Source of the DNA: Stereocaulon alpinum
Taxonomy: Eukaryota; Ascomycota; Lecanoromycetes; Lecanorales; Stereocaulaceae
Direction: 5' to 3'
Length of the DNA: 64,000 bases
Assembly: GCA_018257865.1 (NCBI GenBank)
Contig: JAEUBA010000040.1
Location: forward strand, 62,001 to 126,000
The notes under the pieces were generated by a model, which saw nothing but the letters and a program-made list of their open reading frames with translations, searched no databases and was not told where the DNA came from. This document shows positions 47,193-58,253 of the stretch, one piece after another; within the stretch, counting starts at the first letter, position 1; each line of letters begins with the position of its first letter. The position numbers and the translations under genes were made by a program.

Positions 47193-47405
47193 GTCTATAT
47201 AACTAACCGCCTTAGAAAACACGTACTAGTACCCTACTCACCTAGCGATATAATCTTATCCTTGAAAAGAATAGCCGCGCTCTATCTAGGTATTCCACTA
47301 GAGAGGATTTTATCAAAGAGATAGAGGTAAAGGGCGTTTAGGGATAGATTAACGCTGGCGGATTATAAGATTGGGGATGGGGTGGAGGTGGAGGTGGATT
47401 TGTAA
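47193..47405 (+). pseudogene. Decayed copy of the Hub1-like ubiquitin-fold gene
   Basis: Reading from 47193 in frame gives VYITNRLRKHVLVPYSPSD, then AALYLGIP, then two stops (TAG, TAA), then LTLADYKIGDGVEVEVDL and a stop at 47403-47405. It aligns codon for codon with the ubiquitin-like domain at 49082-49300 (VYITNRLGKRASIPCSPSD, AALYLGIP, LTLEDYEIGNGSSLELEVD). Many differences are C-to-T or G-to-A, as RIP would give. The upstream extension of the intact gene is not clearly recognisable here. Confidence 0.75.
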
Positions 47406-48697
47406 TGGTTATAGTTATGTGCAAGATTTTTGGTCGATCCTCAGAGCTCATGGTACAAGGGCTAGTGTATAGCCTTGCGGGTTCAACATGTGCTACCAAA
47501 GAAACCCAGAAACAAAGGAGACTATTCCAACACAACAGCTACTCCAACACGGAAAAGAAATCATCAACGCCGTTGCCTAATCACTGGAGACGCAAATTCC
47601 GCACTCCGTTTGATTTCAGGTCGTACACGTTTGCCATTCTTAAGGAATGTCAGCCGCTATTTACTTACCTCCACGGAGATCTAGTACTTCTCGAGTATTG
47701 TAGCTCAATATCCAACGCCAGTTGTGCTGCGATCGAGAGCCCAAAATCGGCCCTCTCCGAAGCCGGAGTCTACAATCGGCGTCGCAAGGGGCCAGCCCGC
47801 TGGCACAGATGGTGAAAAACGCGTTAGACTATCATACCATGGGTTAGCTTCTTAGTCAAAATGAAGAATTCGAGTACTCATCTAGAGAACCGTATATTAT
47901 TTCATATCTTCAGCGTTTGTATGTGGTTTCGTCTATTTCCACTATAGATGGCATATATAATTTCATATGATATCCCTGTGAATGAGGTGCTTCATTATTA
48001 GCGTTTCAGGGCTTTCTCCCTACATTCATCAAAGGTATAAATCGGGACAGCTACGCAGTGGTAGACTTATGTGAGGTGAGCTCATCCGAGCACATTGATG
48101 CACGCACTTGGTTGAAACTGTTAGTGACCCAGATCATGGGATATAGATGGCAAGAAAATAGTCATATGGCTCGCTCCCATTGGAGCACCGACTATTGAAT
48201 TTTGGACTTACGATGGAAGTATTGAAAACTCCTTCCGCTGGTTGAGCAAGACCGGGGAGGCCAAAGAAAAGGTTAACGTTGCTGCAGTGGACCCGCCTAT
48301 CGTTGGTGGCCATCGCTCCTGCCGTTTTCGTCATGGTGCCGACCCACTCTACGTGCGCGAGAGCGTCCATTCTCGTTGCCTTAACGTATTCTAAGTATTG
48401 AGATACGTTGCATATTTTTCAATATGGAGCTCAATCCTGCTTACAGATGAGGATTGCTGATTGATCTACTGCTATCAGCAAAGTAATCCACCATCTTCAA
48501 TGGGATCGTCGACGCTCTTACTCTGCGGTGCTAAACAGGAAGGAAGCAAGCTCAGAACGGAAGCAGCTGCTCGCAGAATAAATCTGTGATGGGCGGTTTC
48601 TGAAGATAGAAAGCCGAGGTTGAACGCAAACTATCAAGCCTGGTACGTGCCAAGGCATAACTCCCTCGTCAAAAGGTTATCCATGTGAGAAGACTTA
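47406..48697. other. Region between the decayed and intact Hub1-like copies
   Basis: Contains a 136-codon ORF (47405-47815, +) without motifs and AT-rich stretches. No gene is supported. Confidence 0.4.
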
Positions 48698-48713
48698 TAT
48701 ATATAGCTCTCAC
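48698..48713 (+). promoter_or_regulatory. TATA-like element
   Basis: CTTATATATATAGCTC lies about 115-125 bp upstream of the Hub1-like ORF start, a plausible TATA box for that gene. Confidence 0.45.
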
Positions 48714-48823
48714 GGTGGTCTCTATCTTAGCATTTTTTAACCCTCTACATAAAATCTACCAGACTTCGCGATCATTAAAAGAGCCAACTCTCTAAGACTT
48801 ACAATAGCCACCAACACTCTACC

Positions 48824-49315
48824 ATGTCTATTTCCAATACTTACGGGCTCAGTGCGAAAAGCCATCAGACCCCCGTATCCTATCCCCTATCCGGGTCACA
48901 CCAACCAAGACCCAAACCCCAAACCAACCACTTCCCAACACCACGCTATGGTATCAACAAACCCACCTATCAAACCTCAAAACCCACAAGCTCCAAAATC
49001 GCCAAGAAACCACCAAGGCCACAAAAAAGCACCGCGAACAAGCTATTACCCAGAGAGATGTTTACACCCCCAAGAGAAATGATCATCGTATACATAACCA
49101 ACCGCCTCGGCAAGCGCGCATCAATACCTTGCTCACCCAGCGACACAATAGCCTCCTTCAAGAAAGTAGCCGCGCTCTACCTAGGCATTCCCGCATCAGC
49201 GATACTGTTAAAGAGGCAAGGGCAGCGCGCGTTAAAGGATACTTTGACGCTGGAGGACTATGAGATTGGGAATGGATCGAGCTTGGAGTTGGAGGTTGAT
49301 ACTAGGGGTGATTGA
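48824..49315 (+). CDS. Hub1/UBL5-like ubiquitin-fold protein with N-terminal extension
   Basis: 163-aa ORF. Residues 1-85 are Pro/Ser/Lys/Thr-rich and disordered. Residues 86-163 form a ubiquitin-like domain related to Hub1/UBL5: NRLGKRASIPCSPSDTIASFKKV, ILLKRQGQRALKDTLTLEDYEI (quoted in parts: NRLGKRASIPCSPSDTI; LTLEDYEIGNGSSLELEV). Hub1 binds the HIND motifs of splicing factors non-covalently. Compared with the canonical 73-residue Hub1, the IHDG turn after the DYEI strand is IGNG and the dityrosine end is absent, so normal Hub1 function is doubtful; this looks like a diverged paralogue. Translation could also start at the ATG at 49079, giving only the domain. A decayed copy lies 1.5 kb upstream. 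Confidence 0.75.
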   Translation: MSISNTYGLSAKSHQTPVSYPLSGSHQPRPKPQTNHFPTPRYGINKPTYQTSKPTSSKIAKKPPRPQKSTANKLLPREMFTPPREMIIVYITNRLGKRASIPCSPSDTIASFKKVAALYLGIPASAILLKRQGQRALKDTLTLEDYEIGNGSSLELEVDTRGD

Positions 49316-50131
49316 GTGAGTATGAGAGGCAAGGCTTGGGAGATTTCGATGCATGGTGCGGAGTAGTTTGGGATTGATTGTGTGAGCTTTTTCTATATAG
49401 CATGTGCAGTGAGTTATCCGATTCAGGCAAATGTATATAAGAAAACAATCAATATTTCACCTTCCAGCAACCAACTCATCTCATAGCATTTCCCTTCTAC
49501 CATGCCTTAATTTTCGTAACATGAAGACCCCACATTCATCACTGACCAACACACCACCTCTCATCAGCGAAGCAGGCTAACAACCCACCCACATCAAGCC
49601 TAATTCGCCACAGTACCTCACTCCACCTCCGCAAAAACCCCCACGAAATCAAAAGAGCGCTCCGTACCCATACCGCGCCTCGCTTTTCGAGCCCGTCGAA
49701 ACCTCAATCCTTGATCTATAATCATCATCACTCAGCCTTCCATTTATCTCTCATCGTACAACCCAGCCAACGCCCCAACGACGCGCTTCCATCTTCCGAA
49801 TCCTCGCAGCGTAAGGAGTCCATCGTGGTAGCTTGGATTGAGTGAGTGCTAGGCGTGTTTGCACTAGTGTGGTGTGTAGTAATAGGCCAGTGCCGCTTGA
49901 TAGTGCTGGGAGTTTTTCAGATGGGGTAGATGTGAGGTGGGAGGAGCGGAAAGGTACAGTACGCGTGAGATGTTGGATGTGATAGGGAATGGGAAAGACG
50001 ATTGGGGCATATTTATGATTAGAGGGTGGTTGCTAGGATTACTGAGTGTGGTAGAAGATGTGGATTAATTCTGCTACAAATTCTAGCCAAGGCCAATGCT
50101 ACGGAATGGTACCGAGCATTGGCGGGCTGGT
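49316..50131. other. Intergenic region left of the repeat element
   Basis: No gene recognised. At about 50,091-50,120 there is an imperfect hairpin with arms CCAATGCT and AGCATTGG, close to the element's left end. Confidence 0.4.
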
Positions 50132-50253
50132 ACGGTGTGCCGCAATGGGCAAATAGCCACATCAAATATTTTGAACTTTTATTTTGAAAACCTACCCCAC
50201 CACATTTGCAATTATCAATAATCTAGCAACTACACTACCACCAGCGATCTAAT
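50132..50253 (+). repeat. Left terminal inverted repeat, 122 bp
   Basis: Starts ACGGTGTGCCGCAATGGGC and ends CCAGCGATCTAAT. Compared by eye with the reverse complement of 55298-55419 it differs at only two bases, both transitions, with no indel. Weaker similarity with mainly transition differences runs roughly 30 bp further inward. Confidence 0.93.
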
Positions 50254-50749
50254 CATCTATAGCGCCTATAGTATAGCTTATCTAATAGTACTCTATCGAA
50301 TTCCTGCCTCTTATCCTTATAGCGCCGCGCACAATTGACCTGGACTCCTACTAAGAATAGATCCTCGATACCTATAATAGGGGTACTACTGCGGGGGATA
50401 TCCTCGTCGAATTGCGCAAGCACTGCCCTACAGTTAGTCTAAGGACACTATAAAGACGCCTAGACGATTAGGGCGCGAAGAAATATATTAGATACGAGTA
50501 TCTAGACCCTTAACTCTGCGACTTAATAATTACCTTCCTCTTCTACAAGCGCCTGGCGACTGATTAAGAGATAAGAGTTAAGTTAGAAGCTATAGGAATA
50601 CCTATATAAGCTGAATTACTTCGGCGAATTAGGATTAAGCTGGGTTGCCGGCGGAGGCGTAAGATTAGGTAGGGATAGTTTTAAGATAACGAGATAATTC
50701 GTATTATACGGGAGTACCTGGCTGGTGGCTTTATTACTAACTTTAGCCT

Positions 50750-51970
50750 TATACACCTCTATACCTACTTCCGACGTAAGGGGATCGCTATTTCTAGGTA
50801 CGATTTGATGTATAGAATAAGACTGGTCGATCCAGAAGGCGTCCAGCGAAGATTGGAGAAGAAATAACATAGGGTCGAAAATATACCGTACTAGGACCTA
50901 ACGCAATCTGGTCTATTAATGCGTATTGTAAGCTAGAGTTCTTCAGCGTCTAAATCTACGCCGTAATTAACGCCTATTCTCGTAAAATTCTATAGATCTA
51001 TGTTGGAGTCTCAGCTTATATGGTAATTAGTATAGTAAAGCAATATTTGGACTATTTAGCGGAGGTAAAAACTATACCTAACGTAATCCGGTCTGACCGG
51101 GGGACGGAGACTATTCTTATTACAGACGCTCACTGGTAGTTATATTACGTATAAGAGGACTGTGCTGAGAGACTAAGACCTTTTAAGAAGTATTAGATAT
51201 TTAGGAAGAGTACCGCAAACTAAAGAATTAAGGCTTAGTGGATATATCTATAGTCTTCTATACTACACCGCTGGGTACTCTTCTTTAATATCGCGTAAGA
51301 AGAAGGATATTATTAATACGATAGGCTTTATAATTAACTAGCTTGCTACGCCGTCTATATATACTTAATTCGTAAAGAAGCCTTCGAATTTATAGAGAAC
51401 TAGAATTCCTATAAGATTCGTACTTAGAAGAACTATCCTTATACGGTCTCCGGTAAACCCTAGTATCTCTATAAGTTCCCTAAACCTCCAGCAGAGAAGT
51501 GCGCTAATACACCTAATCCAGAGCTTGTTGAAAAGCTCAGGGCGGAATTACAAGCCTATAACGTAGACGAATATTTACTGCTAGTAACTAAGGAGTGGTG
51601 CTACCAAAAAGCTTTAGAGCTTGGATATAACTTAGATACGCTAAAGGCTTCTGATATCCTTACTACTGGAATAGGGCAGCGACTATATAGTCCAGTCTAT
51701 ATAAAGCTTAGGGAGGTAATCCGCTAATATATTATCTTAGGTGTAGAACTAATCCTTACTAGTATAGAGACCCCTACCGGAGTAGGGCGGTGGCGACCTT
51801 CTTAGACGGTAATAGACGCGTTTTAGAACGCTCGTAGGTATAAGGAGCCTGATATGTTTTAGGATCAGCTGGATAATAAGCTTAGGCCTGAGTCTAACGA
51901 CGAGATCTATTCGGAGGCGGCGGATTCTGAGGCGGCGGATTTGTATATAGGGGGCGAGGAGGCTCTCTAG
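50750..51970 (+). pseudogene. Decayed integrase/transposase (DDE, rve-like) relic
   Basis: Broken reading on the + strand gives recognisable blocks: PEGVQRRLEKK near 50,830, VKTIPNVIRSDRGTETI near 51,070-51,110 (the Asp of SDRG fits the second catalytic Asp of integrase-type DDE enzymes), KSTAN near 51,215 where related proteins continue NQRIE, then WCYQKALELGYNLDTL and a long C-terminal region to GRWRP near 51,800. Numerous TAG/TAA codons replace likely CAG/CAA/TGG codons, matching CpA-to-TpA change. No intact ORF remains. Confidence 0.7.
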
Positions 51971-54702
51971 GATATACTTAAATAAAGTGTTAGATTTGAA
52001 AAGTGTCGCAATCGATTTTTTGGCTATATTGCTTACGCAATTGCCTTAAGTAATTATATTAAGTAACGAAAAAATAGTATGTTTCCAAACGACTAATTAA
52101 CTAATTATATATAATAGATTAATAAGATATCCTTATTTCCTTTTTTACCCTCCTTACAGGGACCCTTCTTAAGGTCCCTATATATTTTTAATATATAGGG
52201 ATATTATGGTATTATCTCTAGACCTTATAGTCGGTAAGGTACTATTTTTAATTTCTTAGCTTAGCAGGCGAAGCAGGCGGGCTGACCCTTATAGCGTACC
52301 TAACTACTAGCGTTATTAACTGCGGGAGTACCTATTAACACTCAGCCCTACTTATACTATATCTCTCTTAGTATCAAAAACTATTAATAATACCTCGTAT
52401 CCCCAGCGTAATTAATAATCTTGAAAGAGCTTAGTTTAGGCTGCTCGCCGCTGCTTTTTTAAAGAAAATTGATTGGGTATTACAAAAGTTATAGCGGTTG
52501 CAAGTTTTAGACCCCTCTCTTAGTATTCGTTAGCGTCCGCTGCAGGGTTTGCTTCCCTATATACCTTTAAGGGAAAGCTAAGATCTTTAATATAGAAGAG
52601 ATTAATAACCACTAAACGGATTTATATCTTAAAGCTAATTTCTTAAAGAGCGGTGTTAGAATAATAGTTCCGAATTAAAAAATTCGTTATTACCTTTAGA
52701 ATTCGTTAACTTCTTTACTCCTAAAGATTTCTACCTGCTGGCGTTGGCATAGGCGCTTGGAACGAATAATACGACAGTTTTTAACTGTATAAAGCTCTCC
52801 CCCTACTACCTCCCTACCTATATAATTCTAAGGTAATCTAGAGCACTATAATCACAGTTATTATCTAAACTTTTGTAAAGATCTATATAGGATTAGCGGC
52901 GCAGTTATTCTCCGCCGGAAATATCTCCTTTAAGCACTCTACAGTAGAAATTCAACTGCATTTAAGATATACCCCTACCCTAAATTATAATTAAAAGACT
53001 AGGCGATTCCCCAGATCCTTCGTTAACTACCAGCGATAAATTCTACTACACGCCCGTTATAATATCATCCCCACTAGGACGGTTTTACTCAGAGAAAGGT
53101 AGAAAAGACTACTTCAGTACAGTAAAACCTAGTAAAGGTTACAGCGGTAATTATATATACGTTAGTTCTGAAGATAACTATATAGGAGAGAGTTAAGAAG
53201 GCGAGGTGAGCAAGTCCTACTTATATATATTTAATATAGCTTATTATTTCTAGGAACCACGCCTTCTATATAAGGGTGTAACACTTATAGCGTTAAGACG
53301 CTCCGCTTTAATTAAGCAGACTTATACAGCTGCGACTTCGCGCCCCTATATCAGTAATAGCGCGATATATACGGGAATATTATCCTCCTCCTTAAGCCTA
53401 TACCCTATCCCTAAACCCACCCACCCCGGAAGTAGGATAGTAGCTGAGAAATAGCTTATATCTGTTATTCCTCGCTGGCAATATTATCTCCGCAGTACTG
53501 CCGACGATTACTAGAGGACCTATATTAATAATCGCTAATATAGTTAGTATAATATAATATTATATTATATAGTCCTAGCTGATATATTTAGGAATTATAC
53601 TTTACACTGTCTTTAATACGAAGATTAATTCTCTAGAGGATTGGATTCGCGATATACTTCTCGCTGATTATAGTACTAGCGCTAAGCTTGTCTTTAATAA
53701 CGCAGTAGGGGTTAACAGGGTCTAGATCTCTCCTAGGATTTAAGGCAATAGTTTATACAGTATACCGGTAATAATAGGAGATACGGCTAATTCTCTAGTA
53801 TAGGTGTATAACTTTATGCTACGAATTAGGCTTAACAGAGCTAAGGAGAAAGAGCTATATTTAATCTATAAGATAGCTAAAGACGACCCTAAGGCGGTAG
53901 AGGCAGCGGAGGAAGAAGAATATAAGGCGGAGAGGTAAAGATATATTCCGGTAGAGGCTCCTAAGAAGTATATAGTAGCGAAGGTTCTAGCAGCGAAGGT
54001 CTCTAAGACACCTATAACTCCGCAACCTAAAGGGAAAGGAAAGTAGAAGGTTAAGGAAGAAGAAGAAGTAGAAGTTAAGAAAGAAGACCCTGCAGTATAG
54101 GTTATAGAGAAGTTTAGTAGTCTTAAGGTAAGTTACTTCCTCAAGACTATATAAATATCGCTAATTATATATAGGATACTAATAATAATATAATTAATAC
54201 ACTAATAGTATTACGATATAAGAAGCGTCCTTATTCGCAGTCCTCTACTATTAATCCTACTAAGTCGAAGACTGGTGCGCGTAAGAATAAGAAGAAGAAG
54301 CCGTGATATTAGGTATAACAGCGATAGTAGGGTACGATCGAATGTCTCTAAGACTACTCGCCCTTAGTATACTATTATAGTACTACTCTAGGGTCTAATC
54401 TAGGGCTTATATATTATGTTGCTATCGCTGCCGACTGTATTATTATTGTTAATATTTTTTGAAAGTTACAAATATTAACTTGTAGGTAGTGAAGTGGTAT
54501 ATATTAAAGAGTAGTATAGAATACGCCTACTTTTCTGATAATAGAATTGTCTAACTAATTAACTAATCCTTTCTATGTAGTATTACTCTATACAGTCTCC
54601 AGCTACTTAGGTGTTTCTAATACGGCTAGGCTAATACCGCTGCTACTAAGTCTACTGCTATCAACTGTAGGCCCTCCGCAACCTATGTTTCTATATATAC
54701 TT

Positions 54703-55045
54703 AACAGCGGTATAGATCACTAAGCACTTACTACGCAGTACTTAGCTATATCTTAGCTACCAACTGAGGCGCTAGTGACGTATAAGGACCTCTGTAGCAA
54801 TACGTATACATATACTTGTCGGTATATATTATAGGCGGGCCTTGCCCACCGCTAGCTGGGGCGAAGACTATACGACAGCGGGGTAGATCACCAAGCACTC
54901 GCTAGGCAGTACTTCAACTAAGGCGCTAGTAATATATAAGGACCTCTGTAGCAATGCGTATATATATACTTATCGGTATATATTATAGGCGGGCCTTCCC
55001 CACCGCTAGCTGGGGCGGAGACCTAGACTATACAATAGCGGGGTG
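54703..55045. repeat. Tandem direct repeats of about 157-172 bp
   Basis: Two copies plus a partial third of a unit containing GATCAC(C/T)AAGCACT and TATAGGCGGGCCTT(G/C)CCCACCGCTAGCTGGGGC, inside the right part of the mobile element. Copies differ by transitions and small deletions. Confidence 0.7.
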
Positions 55046-55297
55046 GAATCGCAACCCGCCCAGCCACTCGCAGACGTAGGATAGTATATAGAAGGAGGGC
55101 GGGAGGCTGGTAGGAGGTTATCTTACCTATAGGGAGCAGTCAGCGCAGTCTACTATATATTATCAGTAGAGACAATAAGTATTTCACCTATTTCCAGCGG
55201 CGATATATACGGTGGCGGTAGACGACGGCGTATAATTCTGACCACTAGGAATAGTTTATAACGTATAGAGACAACTATACTGTGTACGCTGTAGGTA

Positions 55298-55419
55298 ATT
55301 AGATCGCTGGTGGTGGTGTAGTTGCTAGATTATTAATAATTGCAAATGTGGTGGGGTAGGTTTTCAAAATAAAAGTTCAAAATATTTGATGTGGCTATTT
55401 GCCCATTGCGGCACACCGT
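55298..55419 (-). repeat. Right terminal inverted repeat, 122 bp
   Basis: Ends GCCCATTGCGGCACACCGT, the reverse complement of the left terminus at 50132, with two transition differences over 122 bp. Confidence 0.93.
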
Positions 55420-56017
55420 GGCTAGTAATTTAGGCTACTACGGAATGGTTCCGACATTAACGAGCATCTCAGGCCCTAATCCGCAACAGTGGTGGTAGGT
55501 ATGTAAGTCAGCTGGGTGCGTGAGGGGGTTGGCTAGAGTTTTGGATGAGAATGGCATACAGTACTGTACATACGGCCCACGAAGAGAGCGCAAAGTATGG
55601 TGATATGTGAGAAGTGGGAGCTGTATAATGGGGATTTCTGCACATTCTGCACGAGTAGGGAGCAAATGCACCAACAGATCGGGTCGTTCGCAAATGGATA
55701 TTGAGAGATGAGAATCTTGAAAGAGGACGCACTAGGCTATTGTGACAGTTGATTGGGATAAACCCGATTTCTCACGTTCGGGACGCAATGTGAATGGAGC
55801 ATTAGACTTAAGCCAAGCTTAGCCGACAACGTTTGAAGTTAGACGAGGGCGTGTCTTTTCGCATGACTCAGTAATCCTTCTTCTACGATCTGTAATTACA
55901 TCTTGTAGCTAGCAGTTTTACCAGCACATCTTTTTTTATTAAAGGAGCTCAGTGCACAGCTTGTGTAGGCCTGCCTCTATCGCCTCCTATTCTGAGATAC
56001 TCGATGCAACTGATACT
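55420..56017. other. Intergenic region right of the repeat element
   Basis: 3' region of the V-ATPase gene. At about 55,439-55,455 the string TACGGAATGGT(T)CCGA recurs from the left flank of the element (50,100-50,114). No gene. Confidence 0.4.
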
Positions 56018-58253
56018 TTACTCATCTGTGACGGAAGCAAACTTCTCAGTCATATTCTGAAGCAGCGCATCATACTAAACCGTGGTCAGCGTGTTTTCAT
56101 AGATGCAGTTTTTGGGGTAGCCTACCTTCTTCGATATCTTCTCCTCACCCTCCGAAGGTATCTCAAACTTCATACTTCTGAGCTCGTTCTGAATGCTGCT
56201 GGTCGATTCTCTAACTTTAGCCCAGCTGTGACCCTGAGAAATGGCTTTCTGGCTTTCATCATGGAAGCCCATGAACGCCTTCATCATATACTCCGTCTTC
56301 CACATTGGGCAGAACTGGTCGTACTCGCTGTAACCATTCTGTTGCAAGAAGTCATCTTTAAGGAGAGCCGCTACGTCCAAGGTGATCTTATCTGGGTCGC
56401 CTAGCGCTGACTTACCGACCAGCTGCACGACTTGATCCAAGTCTTCTGAGGTTGAGAGCAGCTCTCGAATGCGATCGCGCAGCTTTGGAAATTCGGGATG
56501 CTCTTTCTCGTAGAATTTATCAAGGATATTGGTGTACTTGCTGTATGATAGTGAGGTATTGATCGACGGGAAATGCTTTCGTTGAGCCAACTTCTTGTCA
56601 AGACCCCAGAAGACCTGCACGATACCAAGAGTACTGCTGGTCACAGGATCCGAGAAATCGCCACCTGGAGGGCTGACGGCACCGACGATACTCACGCTAC
56701 CCTTTCTTTCAGGGCTTCCAAGAGCGTAAACTTGCCCAGCTCGCTCGTAGAACGAGGCCAATTTGGCACCGAGATAGGCAGGGAAACCCTGATCTGCCGG
56801 CATTTCACCGAGACGTCCGGAGATCTCACGAAGGGCCTCAGCCCATCTTGATGTCGAGTCTGCCATCATAGCTACGTTCTTTCCTTGATCACGGAAGTAC
56901 TCCGCGACAGTGATTCCAGTGTAGATCGAGGCTTCTCTTGCCGCGACAGGCATGTTCGATGTATTAGCAATAAGAGCTGTACGTTTCATGATAGGTTCTT
57001 TTCGGCCATTGATATCAATAGAAAGCTGAAAAAGTCAACGAGATGCCCATATGGACAGGGTACAAAGGGATCTTACTTCTGGGAAATCCATAAGTACTTC
57101 AGCCATCTCATTTCCTCGCTCACCGCATCCAACATAGATGATGATATCACTGTTCGAGAACTTCGAGACTGACTGACTGATGACGGTTTTCCCGCATCCG
57201 AAAGCACCAGGAATGCAGACAGTGCCTCCTTGCACACTAGGAAAGAGGGCATCTAGAACACGCTGTCCAACGATAAAGGGCGAGTCGGACGGTAGCTTCT
57301 CAGTCACAGGTCTGGGAACTCTAACAGGCCATGTATGCATCATGCTGTAATCCGACTTCTTGCCATCAAACTCCACTTCCAGCACCTTTTCATCCACAGT
57401 ATAGCTACCCTTCTCTGCAATGTGTGTGATCGTGCCTCTTGCTCGAGGTGGCAGGAGGATCTTGTGGTCATCTAGAAGACTGTTCTCATAGACGCTGGCG
57501 AAAATATCGCCTCCTGTAATGTGGTCACCGACCTTTAGCTTTCCAGGTGTGAAGTCCCATTTGGTTTCTCGATTGAGGGATGGTACGGAAATGCCGCGAG
57601 GAATGTAGATGGAGTCGGATATGTTGGCAATGGATCTTAGTGGGCGCTGAATTCCGTCGTAGATAGTTTCCATCAACCCAGGGCCTAGCTCGACTGACAA
57701 AGGTTTGCCCGTCCGCACGACAGGATCACCGACAGTCACACCAGCTACACGACGCACCAATCAGCGTCCTACTTCAGTACTAGAATAATCGGGCCCTAGC
57801 TTACCTGTCTCTTCATAGACTTGGACTGTAGCTCTGTCTGCTTCAATTCGAATGACCTCTCCAACTAGACTATCGTGACCGACACGGACCTAGAACACTT
57901 CATCAGATTGTCTTGGCTCGGTGCGGGTGCCTGGCATCTTCCTACCAGCTCGTACATAGCACATCCTATCATATTTTCCGCAACAATGACGGGCCTATGT
58001 ATATCAGATCTCAATGCTTGTCCCAGTGTTCAATTCTGTAGCGTACCCGGAAACCGAGAAGATGGAGCCTGCGCCGTACGTTAGGGAGTTGTCCTAGCTT
58101 GCTCACATTGCCAATGTAGACTTACCATACTGCTCTTCCCCAGCTTCTTCGCGTGACCGCTTTGACTCTTTCTTCTTCTGTGGACGTAAGGAGCCAGTTT
58201 AGCATGTTGTAGTCTGCCCATGTGTTGAATATGCTGGAGCTTACAGGAGCCAT
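56018..58253 (-). CDS. VMA1: V-type proton ATPase catalytic subunit A
   Basis: Catalytic nucleotide-binding subunit of the V1 sector, which acidifies vacuoles and endosomes. Eight exons, 58253-58245, 58177-58126, 58068-58047, 57994-57946, 57889-57805, 57744-57077, 57025-56126 and 56074-56018, give 613 aa, the usual length. The N-terminus MAPKKKESKRSREEAG is built from a 9-nt first exon, and QYGSIFSVSGPVIVAENMIG crosses later joins. P-loop GAFGCGKT is at about 252-259, followed by YVGCGERGNEMAEVL, ADSTSRWAEALREISGRLGE and SPPGGDFSDPVT. The last intron is needed to replace a run-on tail with the family-like end FASVTDE. No intein is present at the site used in yeast VMA1. All other introns have GT-AG ends. 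Confidence 0.96.

Larger units (their letters stand above)
50132..55419. mobile_element. 5.3-kb TIR-bounded, RIP-degraded DNA element with integrase relic
   Basis: A DNA element of about 5,288 bp bounded by 122-bp terminal inverted repeats. The flanks GGCTGGT (left) and GGCTAGT (right) differ by one transition and may be a 7-8-bp target-site duplication. The interior is very AT-rich with many TA dinucleotides and stops in every frame, as expected after RIP, whereas the outer 122 bp are much less altered. Inside is an integrase-like relic (50750-51970), a Lys-rich relic near 53640-54310 and tandem repeats near 54703-55045. I cannot assign it to a named superfamily; integrase-type transposons with TIRs (Ginger-like) or another DDE class are candidates. 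Confidence 0.85.

Noticed and set aside
47405..47815. 136-codon ORF beside the decayed Hub1-like copy
   Set aside because: No motif, in a decayed region, overlaps the pseudogene's stop.
57077..57744. Intein in VMA1
   Set aside because: The P-loop and CGERGNE region are continuous, so no intein is inserted.
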